Source: Pontivivens nitratireducens (GTDB lineage Bacteria; Pseudomonadota; Alphaproteobacteria; Rhodobacterales; Rhodobacteraceae). From it: a stretch of 47,986 nt of DNA. Position 1 is the first letter of the stretch. Every line of letters begins with the position of its first letter. The position numbers and the translations under genes were made by a program. This document shows positions 9,164 to 17,694 of this stretch, piece after piece. The DNA lies in assembly GCF_014235845.1 (NCBI RefSeq), contig NZ_JACJUQ010000017.1, forward strand, positions 1-47,986, written 5' to 3'. The notes under the pieces are model-generated. The model had not been told where the DNA came from, did not search any database, and was given only the letters and a program-made list of their open reading frames with translations.

Positions 9164-9736
9164 ATGGCACGTGAAGACAATCGCCGGGGCGGTCGCGATC
9201 GCGACGAGAACCCGGAATTCGCCGATCGCCTCGTTGCGATCAATCGGGTTTCCAAGACGGTGAAGGGTGGTAAGCGCTTCGGCTTTGCAGCTCTCGTCGT
9301 TGTAGGGGATCAGAAGGGCCGCGTCGGCTTCGGCAAGGGCAAGGCACGGGAAGTTCCCGAGGCCATCCGCAAGGCCACGGAGAGCGCCAAGCGCTCGATG
9401 ATCCGTGTGCCCCTGCGTGAGGGTCGGACGCTGCACCACGACATGCAGGGCCGTCATGGCGCTGGCAAGGTCGTGATGCGGACCGCTCCTCAGGGTACCG
9501 GCATCATCGCCGGCGGCCCGATGCGCGCCGTGTTCGAGATGTTGGGAATTCAGGACGTGGTGGCGAAATCCACCGGGTCGCAGAACCCCTACAACATGAT
9601 CCGCGCCACGCTGGACGGTTTGACCAAGGAGTCCTCTCCACGTCAGGTCGCGCAGCGTCGTGGCAAGAAGGTCGGGGATATCCTGGGCAATCCCGACGCA
9701 GCTCCGGCTGACGTCGAAGAGACGGTGGAGGCATAA
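9164..9736 (+). CDS. rpsE: 30S ribosomal protein S5
   Basis: S5 is a 190-residue protein at the mRNA channel that affects decoding accuracy. The N-terminal dsRNA-binding domain is present ([20 protein letters not shown] near residues 34-53), then [19 protein letters not shown] and [15 protein letters not shown]. It is about 20 residues longer than E. coli S5 because of an acidic C-terminal tail (ADVEETVEA). It is followed by rpmD after 3 bases. Confidence 0.95.
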   Translation: MAREDNRRGGRDRDENPEFADRLVAINRVSKTVKGGKRFGFAALVVVGDQKGRVGFGKGKAREVPEAIRKATESAKRSMIRVPLREGRTLHHDMQGRHGAGKVVMRTAPQGTGIIAGGPMRAVFEMLGIQDVVAKSTGSQNPYNMIRATLDGLTKESSPRQVAQRRGKKVGDILGNPDAAPADVEETVEA

Positions 9737-9739
9737 GAC

Positions 9740-9925
9740 ATGGCTACCATCGTCATCAAGCAGATCGGCTCCCCGATCCGCCGCCCCAAGGATCAGCTCG
9801 CCACCCTCAAGGGTCTGGGCCTGAACAAGATGCACAAGACCCGCGAACTGGAGGATACTCCTTCGGTACGCGGCATGATCGCGAAACTCCCCCACATGGT
9901 GGAGATCGTCGAAGAGAAGGCGTGA
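9740..9925 (+). CDS. rpmD: 50S ribosomal protein L30
   Basis: L30 is a 61-residue protein of the 50S subunit. [20 protein letters not shown] is the family signature and the rest fits ([16 protein letters not shown]). Normally rplO follows within a few bases. Here a canonical terminator lies 27 bases after the stop and rplO is 917 bases away, so rpmD appears to end a transcription unit. Confidence 0.95.
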   Translation: MATIVIKQIGSPIRRPKDQLATLKGLGLNKMHKTRELEDTPSVRGMIAKLPHMVEIVEEKA

Positions 9926-9952
9926 GCTTTCCGCTTTTTTGTGCAGCATTAG

Positions 9953-9982
9953 AAAGCCCCGGTATTTACTGGGGCTTTTTTT
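9953..9982 (+). terminator. rho-independent terminator after rpmD
   Basis: AAAGCCCC (9953-9960) pairs with GGGGCTTT (9971-9978); the stem can extend inward through GGTA and TACT with one G-U pair. A run of seven T's follows the C at 9975. This is the clearest intrinsic terminator inside the ribosomal cluster and lies between rpmD and rplO, where most bacteria have none. Confidence 0.9.
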
Positions 9983-10029
9983 CGTTTGATGATGATGGAA
10001 TTCAGTGGTTCTAGGCGAGGAGCGGGCGA

Positions 10030-10704
10030 TTGGCCAAGTGCATCTATTGCAAAAAAGGCGGATGGTTTCAGCAGGTTTCTAGCATCGGCTTTTGTGATGC
10101 ATGTGAATATGAGCATAAACCTAGATTGGCCGACTCCATTCGGATCCTATTGTCGTCCCAAGAGATTATTGACCGAAGCAAAAAGGCCGATACGAAATTG
10201 TCGCGTATTAGCGACGCACGAAGACATTGTTTGATTTTGAAAGACTTTGAAACGAAGGGAATCTCAACGATTACTCCTGCTCCATCTGAGACCTTAAAGC
10301 AAATTGATAGGGTCGAGAGAGAGGTAATTCAAAGCGAGATTTCGGACGCAATTTTTGTGGCAAACCAGAAGGCGGAAGATGGCAATACGGATGCGGCAAA
10401 ACTTGGCGGCTTCAACAAGGGCATTGATCGCCTGACAAAGCTAATGGACTACGGTGAAGACGTTTCTGAGACAGAGCGAGCGATATCTCGCTTAAGATCA
10501 GGACGAGACAGTCTGCGGGCCGAATTGCTCCGGCGCAAAGCTGAGACATGGGTTGCAAAGGGTAAGCATGCGAAAGCTGTAGACGTGTTAATTGAGGCGA
10601 TAATGGCTTTGCGGCACGACTCTACACCGGACAGGGAGCAAGCTAGCATCCTTAATGCACTTCAAGATAGGATCGTTGAATTGGGGGGGGCACCACCGAA
10701 GTAG
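10030..10704 (+). CDS. zinc-ribbon protein of unknown function
   Basis: A 224-residue protein with no recognised function. Residues 4-25 form a zinc-ribbon-like knuckle pair: CIYC, 14 residues, then CDAC. The rest is charged and predicted helical, including SRISDARRHCLILKDFETKG and the stretch from about residue 148 (SRLRSGRDSLRAELLRRK) that could form a coiled coil; the end (AKGKHAKAVDVLIEAIMAL) resembles a helical repeat. From memory, a scattered bacterial family shares the order knuckle, SKKxDTxLSR, YExKGIxTIxPxPS; this was not checked. The start is TTG with GAGGAG 7 bases upstream. Codon use is AT-richer than its neighbours, suggesting later arrival in the ribosomal cluster. Confidence 0.75.
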   Translation: MAKCIYCKKGGWFQQVSSIGFCDACEYEHKPRLADSIRILLSSQEIIDRSKKADTKLSRISDARRHCLILKDFETKGISTITPAPSETLKQIDRVEREVIQSEISDAIFVANQKAEDGNTDAAKLGGFNKGIDRLTKLMDYGEDVSETERAISRLRSGRDSLRAELLRRKAETWVAKGKHAKAVDVLIEAIMALRHDSTPDREQASILNALQDRIVELGGAPPK

Positions 10705-10725
10705 CCGCATCTTATCGAAGGCTGC

Positions 10726-10754
10726 TTGCTAGTTGGGAAGTTGGCCTCTATACG
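10726..10754 (+). promoter_or_regulatory. candidate promoter for rplO-secY-adk
   Basis: TTGCTA (10726-10731) and TATACG (10749-10754) are separated by 17 bases, a good sigma-70 layout. It lies between the zinc-ribbon gene and rplO, where a new promoter is expected because a terminator ends the upstream unit. A small inverted repeat GTCGC/GCGAC (10761-10777) would sit at the start of the transcript. Confidence 0.45.
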
Positions 10755-10842
10755 GCGCTAGTCGCATATAAAGCGACGAATCTGGCAACGCCGTGGTCCC
10801 CGTTTCTCGCTCGGTGGGCGTATCCGGCAATAGGAGAGCGAC

Positions 10843-11328
10843 ATGAAACTCAATGAACTGCGCGACAATCCCGGCGCAACGAAATCCAAGAAGCGCATCG
10901 GGCGCGGCCCCGGCTCCGGCAAGGGCAAGATGGGTGGCCGTGGTATCAAGGGTCAGAAATCCCGCTCGGGTGTGGCGATCAATGGCTACGAGGGTGGCCA
11001 GATGCCGCTCTACCAGCGTCTGCCCAAGCGCGGCTTCAACGTGCCGAACCCCAAGAAATACGCCGTCATCAACATCGGCCTGATCCAGAAGTTCGCTGAT
11101 GCGGGCAAGCTGGACATCAAGGCAGACATTGATGAGGATGCACTGATTGCCTCCGGTCTGGTGCGTCGCAAGCTGGACGGTGTGCGCGTTCTGGCAAAGG
11201 GCGAGATCTCGTCCGCCGTCAAGCTGCACGTGACCGGCGCCTCCAAGGGTGCGGTCGAGGCGATCGAGAAGGCTGGCGGCTCCGTGACGATCACGGCTGC
11301 GGCAGCGGACGAAGCGTCGGCGGAATGA
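10843..11328 (+). CDS. rplO: 50S ribosomal protein L15
   Basis: L15 is a 161-residue 50S assembly protein. It has the classic Gly-rich start ([20 protein letters not shown], then [20 protein letters not shown]) and the family end motif [17 protein letters not shown]. It is somewhat longer than E. coli L15 (144) through an Ala/Glu tail. AGGAGAG lies upstream of the ATG. It heads a segment with secY and adk that seems to be transcribed from its own promoter. Confidence 0.95.
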   Translation: MKLNELRDNPGATKSKKRIGRGPGSGKGKMGGRGIKGQKSRSGVAINGYEGGQMPLYQRLPKRGFNVPNPKKYAVINIGLIQKFADAGKLDIKADIDEDALIASGLVRRKLDGVRVLAKGEISSAVKLHVTGASKGAVEAIEKAGGSVTITAAAADEASAE

Positions 11329-11335
11329 AGGTTGT

Positions 11336-11407
11336 GGGGGCGTGCTGCGCCCTCTACATCTACCACTGAACTTTCGCGCCGCCTGAGCCATCCCGGTTCG
11401 GCGGCGC
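11336..11407 (+). terminator. two hairpins between rplO and secY
   Basis: The first stem is GGGGGCG (11336-11342) with CGCCCTC (11348-11354), one G-U pair. The second is GCGCCGCC (11376-11383) with GGCGGCGC (11400-11407), extended inward by GAGCC/GGTTC. Neither has a T-run. The second ends six bases before the GGAGGGG of secY and could affect access to it. Confidence 0.4.
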
Positions 11408-11426
11408 AATCATGGAGGGGCCACAG

Positions 11427-12785
11427 ATGGCATCCGCAGCGGAACAGATGGCCGCGAACATGAGCTGGAGCACCTTTGGCAAGGCCAAGGAGCTGCAACA
11501 GCGCATCCTGTTCGCCCTCGCACTTCTCATCGTCTATCGCATCGGGACATATATTCCGGTTCCCGGCATCGACACGGTACAGCTTCGCGAATTCTTCGAA
11601 AGTGCGCAGTCCGGGCTGGGCGGCATGGTGAACATGTTCACCGGCGGCGCGATCAGCCGGATGGCGGTCTTCTCGCTGGGGATCATGCCGTATATCTCGG
11701 CCTCGATCATCGTTCAGTTGCTCACCTCGATGTGGCCGCGACTGGAACAGATCAAGAAGGAGGGTGAGCAGGGGCGTCGCAAGATCAACCAGTACACCCG
11801 CTACGGCACCGTCCTGCTGGCGCTGTTCCAGGGCTACGGCATCGCTGTTGGGCTGGAATCCGGTGGGCTTGCGCTCGATCCGGGCTGGTTCTTCCGCGCG
11901 TCGACCGTCATCACCCTGGTCGGCGGCACGATGTTCCTGATGTGGCTGGGCGAGCAGATTACCGCCCGCGGGATCGGCAACGGGATCTCGCTGATCATCT
12001 TCGTCGGCATCATCGCGGAGCTTCCCGCCGCTCTTGCCCAGTTTTTCGAAGCGGGCCGGACCGGCGCCATCAGCGCGGGTGTCGTCATCGGGGTGATCAT
12101 CATGGCTGTTGTCGTGATCGCCTTCGTGGTGTTCATGGAACGGGCGCTGCGCAAGGTTCACATTCAGTATCCGCGCCGCCAGGTCGGAAACAAGATGTAT
12201 GGCGGTGAGTCCTCTCATCTGCCGATCAAGCTGAACCCGGCTGGCGTGATTCCCGCGATCTTTGCTTCATCGCTGCTGTTGCTGCCGCAGACGGTGGCTA
12301 CGTTCTCCGCCGGTGGTGGTTCGGGCGTGCTGAGCTACATTTCCGCCTATCTGGGGCGTGGACAACCGCTCAACCTGCTGTTCTTCGGCGGGATGATCGT
12401 GTTTTTCGCGTATTTCTACACGGCGAACGTGGCGTTCAAGACAGAGGATGTCGCGGACAACCTCAAGAAACAGGGCGGGTTCGTGCCCGGTCTGCGTCCC
12501 GGCAAGCGAACTGCCGAATATCTGGATTATGTCGTGTCGCGCCTGCTCGTCATCGGCTCCGCCTATCTGGTCGCCGTTTGCCTGCTGCCTGAGCTGCTGA
12601 TCTCGCAACTGGCGGTTCCGTTCTACTTCGGCGGTACGTCGTTGCTGATCGTCGTGTCCGTCTCAATGGATACGGTCAGTCAGATTCAAAGCCACATGCT
12701 TGCCCATCAATACGAAAGCCTCATTGAAAAATCGAAGCTGGGTGGTAAAGGTACGCGCAAGAAAAAAACACTGGGACGCCACTGA
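11427..12785 (+). CDS. secY: preprotein translocase subunit SecY
   Basis: SecY is the 452-residue channel of the Sec translocon in the inner membrane. Ten membrane helices are expected, and the signatures are clear: [10 protein letters not shown] near residue 41, [17 protein letters not shown] near residue 91 and [20 protein letters not shown] in the C-terminal half. The start at 11427 is chosen because GGAGGGG lies 6 bases upstream; an ATG at 11412 would overlap that site. Its stop shares a base with the adk start (TGATG). Confidence 0.96.
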   Translation: MASAAEQMAANMSWSTFGKAKELQQRILFALALLIVYRIGTYIPVPGIDTVQLREFFESAQSGLGGMVNMFTGGAISRMAVFSLGIMPYISASIIVQLLTSMWPRLEQIKKEGEQGRRKINQYTRYGTVLLALFQGYGIAVGLESGGLALDPGWFFRASTVITLVGGTMFLMWLGEQITARGIGNGISLIIFVGIIAELPAALAQFFEAGRTGAISAGVVIGVIIMAVVVIAFVVFMERALRKVHIQYPRRQVGNKMYGGESSHLPIKLNPAGVIPAIFASSLLLLPQTVATFSAGGGSGVLSYISAYLGRGQPLNLLFFGGMIVFFAYFYTANVAFKTEDVADNLKKQGGFVPGLRPGKRTAEYLDYVVSRLLVIGSAYLVAVCLLPELLISQLAVPFYFGGTSLLIVVSVSMDTVSQIQSHMLAHQYESLIEKSKLGGKGTRKKKTLGRH

Positions 12786-13432
12786 TGAACATAATTTTGC
12801 TTGGACCGCCAGGCGCGGGCAAGGGCACGCAGGCCCGAACTCTCGTCGAGGAACGTGGACTGGTGCAGCTTTCGACCGGGGACATGTTGCGGGCGGCCAA
12901 AAGCTCCGGCACCGAAATGGGCAACCGCGTGGCCGAGGTCATGGCGCGTGGCGATCTGGTCACGGATGAAATCGTCATCGGCTTGATCGAGGAACGTCTC
13001 ACCGCGGATGAGGGCGGCAACGGCTTTATCTTCGACGGGTTCCCGCGCACATTGGCGCAGGCCGACGCCCTGGGTGAGCTGTTGGAGAAGCAGGGTCAGA
13101 CTTTGCAGGCTGTGATCGAGATGCGCGTGAACGACGACGCTCTCGTTGCGCGGGTCACGGGGCGCGCAACCTGCGCGACCTGTGGTGAGGTCTATCACGA
13201 TCAGACCCGGCCGATCCCCGAGGATGGCAAATGTGTGAAGTGTGGCGGTACGGAATTTACCCGGCGCGCGGATGACAACGAAGACGCCATGCGCAACCGG
13301 CTCCTGACATATTACCGCGAGACGTCGCCGCTGATCGGGTATTACTATGCCCACGGCAAGCTGCGCTCGATCGACGGGCTGGGTGCGATAGATGAGGTCA
13401 AGGCGCGTGTAGATGGCGCGTTGAGCGCCTGA
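12785..13432 (+). CDS. adk: adenylate kinase, zinc-LID type
   Basis: Adenylate kinase converts ATP and AMP to two ADP. The 215-residue long form shows the P-loop GPPGAGKGT (7-15), the AMP-site FDGFPRT (83-89) and the LID with four cysteines C130, C133, C150 and C153, which bind structural zinc in family members. It is translationally coupled to secY, the usual place in bacteria. The coding end lies just before the alpha-operon promoter. Confidence 0.96.
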   Translation: MNIILLGPPGAGKGTQARTLVEERGLVQLSTGDMLRAAKSSGTEMGNRVAEVMARGDLVTDEIVIGLIEERLTADEGGNGFIFDGFPRTLAQADALGELLEKQGQTLQAVIEMRVNDDALVARVTGRATCATCGEVYHDQTRPIPEDGKCVKCGGTEFTRRADDNEDAMRNRLLTYYRETSPLIGYYYAHGKLRSIDGLGAIDEVKARVDGALSA

Positions 13433-13455
13433 TCCCTTTGTCTGTAACTTCGGCA

Positions 13456-13483
13456 TTGACGTGCGGGGAAGGTCCGCTATAAA
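13456..13483 (+). promoter_or_regulatory. strong promoter of the alpha operon
   Basis: TTGACG (13456-13461) and TATAAA (13478-13483) are 16 bases apart, a near-consensus sigma-70 promoter. It lies 24 bases after adk and would start an mRNA near 13490, leaving a leader of about 130 bases before rpsM. Confidence 0.75.
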
Positions 13484-13500
13484 GCGCGCCTTCCCCCTGA

Positions 13501-13597
13501 GTGGGAGAATCAGATTCCACGGAATCTTTCTATCGGACCATCGGCAATCATGACGGTGGTCCTTCGTTGTGAAAAAAGGTTCTGGGATCACGGAACC
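13501..13597 (+). promoter_or_regulatory. structured leader of the alpha operon
   Basis: Three hairpin regions follow the promoter. GTGGGA (13501-13506) can pair with TTCCAC (13515-13520), but the overlapping AGATTCC (13512-13518) can instead pair with GGAATCT (13521-13527); the two exclude each other. GGACCATCG (13535-13543) pairs with CGGTGGTCC (13554-13562) with one G-U. GGTTC (13578-13582) pairs with GAACC (13593-13597), ending 11 bases before the ribosome-binding site. A leader with alternative folds suits feedback by a ribosomal protein; that is inference. Confidence 0.45.
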
Positions 13598-13619
13598 GCA
13601 ACCGGACTGGAGAATATCC

Positions 13620-13988
13620 TTGGCGCGTATTGCAGGCGTTAACATCCCGACGAACAAGCAGGTGCAGATCGCTCTCACCTACGTACACGGCATTGGCCGT
13701 TCTTCCGCAGTTGAGATTTGCGAAGCGACCGGCATTGCGCCGACGACGCGCGTCAACGATCTCAGCGATGCGGATGCCCTGAAACTGCGTGAGCACATCG
13801 ACGCGAACTTCACCGTCGAGGGTGATCTTCGTCGTGAAAACTCGATGAACGTGAAGCGTCTGATGGATCTGGGCTGCTATCGCGGCCTGCGTCATCGTCG
13901 CGGTCTGCCCGTGCGCGGTCAGCGGACCCACACGAATGCCCGCACCCGCAAAGGCCCCGCGAAGGCCATTGCCGGCAAGAAGAAATAA
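13620..13988 (+). CDS. rpsM: 30S ribosomal protein S13, TTG start
   Basis: S13 is a 122-residue 30S head protein that touches P-site tRNA and L5. The conserved N terminus [12 protein letters not shown] begins right after a TTG at 13620, with GGAGA 6 bases upstream. A longer in-frame reading from 13569 adds 17 unconserved residues. The C-terminal [20 protein letters not shown] and [13 protein letters not shown] are typical. A TTG start in a highly expressed ribosomal gene is unusual and may be tied to control by the folded leader. Confidence 0.93.
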   Translation: MARIAGVNIPTNKQVQIALTYVHGIGRSSAVEICEATGIAPTTRVNDLSDADALKLREHIDANFTVEGDLRRENSMNVKRLMDLGCYRGLRHRRGLPVRGQRTHTNARTRKGPAKAIAGKKK

Positions 13989-14000
13989 GGAGGCTTAGAC

Positions 14001-14390
14001 ATGGCTCGTGAAAAAGTACGCGCGAAGAAAAAAGTCTCCAAGAACATCTCGGCAGGCGTCGCGCACGTGAACTCTTCGTTCAACAACACGAAGATCCTGA
14101 TCTCCGACGCGCAGGGCAATGCGATTGCATGGTCCTCGTCGGGCACCATGGGCTTCAAGGGATCGCGCAAATCGACCCCTTACGCCGCTCAGGTTGCTGC
14201 CGAGGATGCCGGCCGCAAGGCGCAGGAGCATGGAATGCGCACGCTCGACGTCGAAGTGCAGGGTCCCGGCTCCGGTCGTGAAAGCGCACTGCGCGCCTTG
14301 GCTGCCGTTGGCTTCACCATCACGGCGATCCGTGACGTGACCCCGATGGCACATAATGGCTGCCGTCCGCCGAAGCGTCGCCGCGTCTGA
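14001..14390 (+). CDS. rpsK: 30S ribosomal protein S11
   Basis: S11 is a 129-residue platform protein of the 30S subunit. It shows [20 protein letters not shown] near residue 17 and the end motif [24 protein letters not shown] lies upstream of the ATG. As in other alphaproteobacteria, rpsD does not follow; rpoA comes next after a 157-base gap with hairpins. Confidence 0.96.
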   Translation: MAREKVRAKKKVSKNISAGVAHVNSSFNNTKILISDAQGNAIAWSSSGTMGFKGSRKSTPYAAQVAAEDAGRKAQEHGMRTLDVEVQGPGSGRESALRALAAVGFTITAIRDVTPMAHNGCRPPKRRRV

Positions 14391-14410
14391 TCCGCGACAC
14401 TATCGAATCT

Positions 14411-14529
14411 GGGGTGCGTGCAGGCAGGACCTGCCCGCACTCCAACCCGTTTGAAGCCAGCATTGCGATGGATGACTTCGAACTTGGTGAATCCCTCGGG
14501 CGTTCCCGGCAAAGGATCCGGCAGGGAAC
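14411..14529 (+). terminator. two hairpins between rpsK and rpoA
   Basis: The first is a bulged stem: GGGGTGCG (14411-14418) pairs with CGCACTCC (14436-14443) and GGCAG (14423-14427) with CTGCC (14431-14435). The second pairs GTTCCC (14502-14507) with GGGAAC (14524-14529). Neither has a T-run. The 157-base spacing and these stems may set rpoA at a different level from the ribosomal genes. Confidence 0.4.
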
Positions 14530-14547
14530 TGGTATGGAGGATATTAG

Positions 14548-15564
14548 ATGATCCACAAGAACTGGCAGGCGCTCATCCGCCCCTCCGGGCTCGACATCAA
14601 GCCGGGCAACGATCCCAAGCGCTTTGCGACGGCATCGGCAGAACCGCTGGAGCGTGGCTTCGGCCTGACGCTGGGCAACGCTCTGCGTCGCGTGCTGATG
14701 AGCTCGCTTCAGGGTGCCGCGATCACATCCGTGCAAATCGACGGCGTTCTGCATGAATTCTCGTCCGTGGCCGGCGTTCGGGAAGACGTGACAGACATTG
14801 TTCTGAACCTCAAGGGCGTTGCCCTCTCGATGGAAGTGGACGGACCCAAGCGTCTGTCGATCTCCGCCAAGGGACCGGGTCTGGTGACGGGCGCAGACAT
14901 TTCCGAGAGTGCGGGAATCGAGGTTCTGAACAAGGACCACGTGATCTGTCACCTCGACGATGGTGCCTCCGTCTACATGGAATTGACGGTCGAAAACGGC
15001 AAGGGCTACGTCGCGGCGGACAAGAACCGCCCCGAGGATGCTCCGATCGGCCTGATCTCCGTCGATGCGCTGTTCTCCCCGGTGCGCAAGGTCAGCTACA
15101 AGGTGGAGCCGACCCGCGAGGGGCAGGTGCTCGACTATGACAAGCTGACCCTGAGCGTCGAAACCGACGGTTCGATTTCCCCTGATGATGCGATCGCCTA
15201 TGCGGCCCGCATTCTTCAGGACCAGCTCAACGTCTTCGTCAACTTCGACGAGCCCGAGGCCGCAACGCGCGCCGAGGAAGAGGACGATCTGGAGTTCAAC
15301 CCGCTTCTGCTCAAGAAAGTGGACGAGTTGGAACTGTCCGTCCGTTCCGCGAACTGCCTGAAGAACGACAACATTGTCTATATCGGCGATCTGATCCAGA
15401 AGACCGAGGCGGAAATGTTGCGCACGCCGAACTTTGGCCGCAAATCCTTGAACGAGATCAAGGAAGTGTTGACCGGAATGGGCCTGCATCTGGGCATGGA
15501 CATCGTCGATTGGCCGCCTGAGAACATCGAGGATCTGGCCAAGAAGTACGAAGACCAATTCTGA
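14548..15564 (+). CDS. rpoA: RNA polymerase alpha subunit
   Basis: Alpha is 338 residues. The N-terminal dimerisation domain is recognisable by [20 protein letters not shown] around residues 32-51. The C-terminal domain begins near residue 255, with the DNA-contact segment [19 protein letters not shown]266 corresponds to E. coli R265. GGAGGA lies upstream of the ATG. The last two codons and the stop are part of a perfect 30-base palindrome. Confidence 0.97.
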   Translation: MIHKNWQALIRPSGLDIKPGNDPKRFATASAEPLERGFGLTLGNALRRVLMSSLQGAAITSVQIDGVLHEFSSVAGVREDVTDIVLNLKGVALSMEVDGPKRLSISAKGPGLVTGADISESAGIEVLNKDHVICHLDDGASVYMELTVENGKGYVAADKNRPEDAPIGLISVDALFSPVRKVSYKVEPTREGQVLDYDKLTLSVETDGSISPDDAIAYAARILQDQLNVFVNFDEPEAATRAEEEDDLEFNPLLLKKVDELELSVRSANCLKNDNIVYIGDLIQKTEAEMLRTPNFGRKSLNEIKEVLTGMGLHLGMDIVDWPPENIEDLAKKYEDQF

Positions 15565-15585
15565 TCGGTTAACCGATCAGAATTG
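15556..15585. repeat. perfect 30-base palindrome over rpoA stop
   Basis: CAATTCTGATCGGTT (15556-15570) is followed directly by its exact reverse complement (15571-15585). It begins at the CAA codon for the penultimate residue of RpoA and includes the TGA. It can fold into a long hairpin in the mRNA or bind a dimeric protein in DNA. No T-run follows. Confidence 0.85.
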
Positions 15586-15587
15586 CC

Positions 15588-15647
15588 CCGGACCCGATCC
15601 GGCGCGTGGCACTGACATCGCGAGCGGCCCCGGACCAGGTCCGGGGC
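15588..15647. repeat. pair of GC-rich palindromes between rpoA and rplQ
   Basis: CCGGA/TCCGG (15588-15592, 15598-15602) and the larger GCCCCGGACC/GGTCCGGGGC (15627-15636, 15638-15647) share the core GGCCCCGGAC. They look like two copies of a dispersed intergenic palindrome of the kind common in this group. They could be transcript-stabilising or terminating stems. Confidence 0.5.
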
Positions 15648-15747
15648 AGGTCGCTAGAATACACCACTGGGCAATCACGCCCCAAGGAGAGCGGCCACCA
15701 CGCATGGACCGCCGGACAAAGCATAAAAGTATAGAAGGAATAGAAAT

Positions 15748-16167
15748 ATGCGTCACGGTAATGGCTACCGCAAACTCAACCGGACCCACGAGCACCGCAA
15801 GGCGATGTTCGCGAACATGGCTGTGTCCCTGATCGAGCATGAGCAGATCAAGACCACCCTGCCTAAGGCGAAGGAACTGAAGCGGATCATCGACAAGCTG
15901 ATCACGCTGGGCAAGAAGGGCGACCTGCACGGTCGTCGTCTGGCCCACGCTCAGCTGAAGCAGGATCACGCCGTCGCGAAGCTGATGGACATCCTCGGAC
16001 CGCGTTACGCCGACCGCAACGGTGGTTACGCGCGTGTTCTGAAGGCCGGTTTCCGCTATGGTGACATGGCTCCGATGGCGATCATCGAGCTGGTTGATCG
16101 CGACACCTCCGCGAAAGGTGCCGGTGATAAGGCGCGTGTCGCCGCCGAGGATGCCGCCGCCGAGTAA
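15748..16167 (+). CDS. rplQ: 50S ribosomal protein L17
   Basis: L17 is a 139-residue protein near the tunnel exit. The signature [20 protein letters not shown] and [20 protein letters not shown] are present. GAAGGAA lies 8 bases before the ATG. The gap of 183 bases from rpoA is longer than usual and holds several palindromes. The C terminus is a short Ala/Glu tail. A canonical terminator closes the operon 25 bases later. Confidence 0.96.
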   Translation: MRHGNGYRKLNRTHEHRKAMFANMAVSLIEHEQIKTTLPKAKELKRIIDKLITLGKKGDLHGRRLAHAQLKQDHAVAKLMDILGPRYADRNGGYARVLKAGFRYGDMAPMAIIELVDRDTSAKGAGDKARVAAEDAAAE

Positions 16168-16192
16168 GGCCGACCGCACCCTTCGACATTCC

Positions 16193-16220
16193 AAACCCCG
16201 GCCATTGTGCCGGGGTTTTT
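16193..16220 (+). terminator. rho-independent terminator of the alpha operon
   Basis: AAACCCCGGC (16193-16202) and GCCGGGGTTT (16209-16218) form a perfect 10-bp stem around CATTGT and run into a T5 tract. It marks the end of the ribosomal supercluster. Confidence 0.92.
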
Positions 16221-16313
16221 CGTTCCGGTTCTCGCAAGTGGCGGCAACCAGGTGGCGGCAACGGCATCAAATCCGAATTTGCGCATTCTCTTTCGCAGGA
16301 CTATCTGCTGGTC

Positions 16314-17624
16314 ATGGCTGATCTGTTCGACACCTCCACGCCCGCAGGACGGGACATGCCGCGTCCGCTGGCGGATCGTATGCGCCCTGCGACCTTGGCC
16401 GAGGTGATTGGTCAGGATCACGCATTGGGGCCGCAGGGTCCGCTGGGCGCGATGCTTGCGGCGGGCAATCTCGGCTCCGTTATTTTCTGGGGGCCTCCGG
16501 GCGTGGGGAAGACCACGATCGCGCGGCTTCTGGCGGCGGAAACGGATCTGAGTTTCGTGCAGATCAGCGCCATTTTCACAGGCGTCCCCGATTTACGCAA
16601 AATCTTTGAAGCGGCGAAGATTCGGCGCGCCAATGGCGGCGGCACCCTGCTGTTCGTCGATGAAATCCATCGGTTCAACAAGGCTCAGCAGGACGGGTTC
16701 CTGCCGCATATGGAGGACGGCACGATCGTGCTGGTCGGGGCCACGACCGAGAATCCAAGTTTCGAACTGAATTCCGCTTTGTTGAGCCGGGCACAGGTCA
16801 TCACGCTCAAACGGCTCGATCTGACGGCTTTGGAACGGATTTTGCAACGGGTGGAGAAATCCGACGGGGCCTTGCCATTGGACGGCCCCGCGCGTGAGGC
16901 GCTGACCGAAATGGCCGATGGCGACGGACGGGCCTTGCTCAACCTGGCTGAGCAGGTGCTGAGTTGGGGGGCCAGTGAGCCGGTGGGCATTGAGGCCCTG
17001 ACATCGCGTTTGACCCGCCGCGCAAGCAAATACGACAAGTCGGGCGAGGAGCATTACAATCTGATTTCTGCTCTGCACAAATCGGTGCGCGGCTCGGACC
17101 CGGATGCGGCGCTGTACTGGCTGGGGCGAATGCTTCAGGGGGGCGAGGAGCCGCGTTATCTGGCCCGCCGGATCACCCGTATGGCGGTGGAAGATATCGG
17201 CCTGGCCGATCCGCAGGCGCAGGCGGTGTGCCTGCAAGGCTGGGACACCTATGAACGGTTGGGAAGCCCCGAGGGCGAACTGGCACTGGCGCAGGCGGTG
17301 ATCTACCTCGCGCTCGCGCCGAAATCCAATGCGGGATACAGTGCCTACAAGGCGGCGATGGCCTCGGCCAAGGCTCACGGCTCCGAACCGCCGCCCAAAC
17401 ATATCCTCAACGCCCCGACACGTCTGATGAAGGATGAGGGCTATGGGGCCGGCTATGCCTACGATCACGATGCGGAGGATGGCTTCTCGGGTCAGGACTA
17501 CTTCCCCGAAACGATGCGACGCGGGGTGTATTACGTACCGGTTGAGCGTGGTGCAGAACGTGAGCTGAAAAAGCGGGTCGAGTATTTCGCTAAATTGCGG
17601 GCCCGCCGGAACGAGGCGGAGTGA
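16314..17624 (+). CDS. rarA: replication-associated recombination protein RarA
   Basis: RarA (MgsA) is a 436-residue AAA+ ATPase of the clamp-loader branch that acts at stalled replication forks. Walker A is GPPGVGKT at 60-67, Walker B LLFVDEIH at 112-119, and the sensor/arginine-finger region ATTENPSFELNSALLSRA follows. The C-terminal half carries the tetramerisation domain with YDKSGEEHYNLISALHKSVR and KSNAGYSAYKAAM. The start has no strong ribosome-binding site; two tandem copies of an 11-base repeat (16238-16262) lie upstream. Confidence 0.93.
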   Translation: MADLFDTSTPAGRDMPRPLADRMRPATLAEVIGQDHALGPQGPLGAMLAAGNLGSVIFWGPPGVGKTTIARLLAAETDLSFVQISAIFTGVPDLRKIFEAAKIRRANGGGTLLFVDEIHRFNKAQQDGFLPHMEDGTIVLVGATTENPSFELNSALLSRAQVITLKRLDLTALERILQRVEKSDGALPLDGPAREALTEMADGDGRALLNLAEQVLSWGASEPVGIEALTSRLTRRASKYDKSGEEHYNLISALHKSVRGSDPDAALYWLGRMLQGGEEPRYLARRITRMAVEDIGLADPQAQAVCLQGWDTYERLGSPEGELALAQAVIYLALAPKSNAGYSAYKAAMASAKAHGSEPPPKHILNAPTRLMKDEGYGAGYAYDHDAEDGFSGQDYFPETMRRGVYYVPVERGAERELKKRVEYFAKLRARRNEAE

Positions 17625-17645
17625 ATGGGCGCGCTCTTGAAGTTT

Positions 17646-17670
17646 CGCCTGTCTCAAGCGTAGACAGGCG
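17646..17670. terminator. hairpin between rarA and crcB
   Basis: CGCCTGTCT (17646-17654) and AGACAGGCG (17662-17670) form a perfect 9-bp stem with a 7-base loop, 21 bases after the rarA stop. There is no T-run. It probably marks the rarA mRNA end, but read-through into crcB is possible. Confidence 0.5.
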
Positions 17671-17694
17671 CATGAACATTTCAGTGATATCATC

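Noticed and set aside
9986-10234. Second frame overlapping the start of the zinc-ribbon gene
   Set aside because: An ATG-started 82-codon frame overlaps but has no domain and a poor ribosome-binding site; the TTG-started frame has the CxxC pairs and GAGGAG.
13569-13619. N-terminal extension of S13
   Set aside because: 17 added residues (starting [10 protein letters not shown]) are not part of S13 and lie in the structured leader; the TTG with GGAGA fits the family start exactly.
17625-17694. Possible fluoride riboswitch before crcB
   Set aside because: The gap is only 70 bases, holds a simple 9-bp hairpin and lacks the conserved pseudoknot pattern of the crcB motif as I know it.
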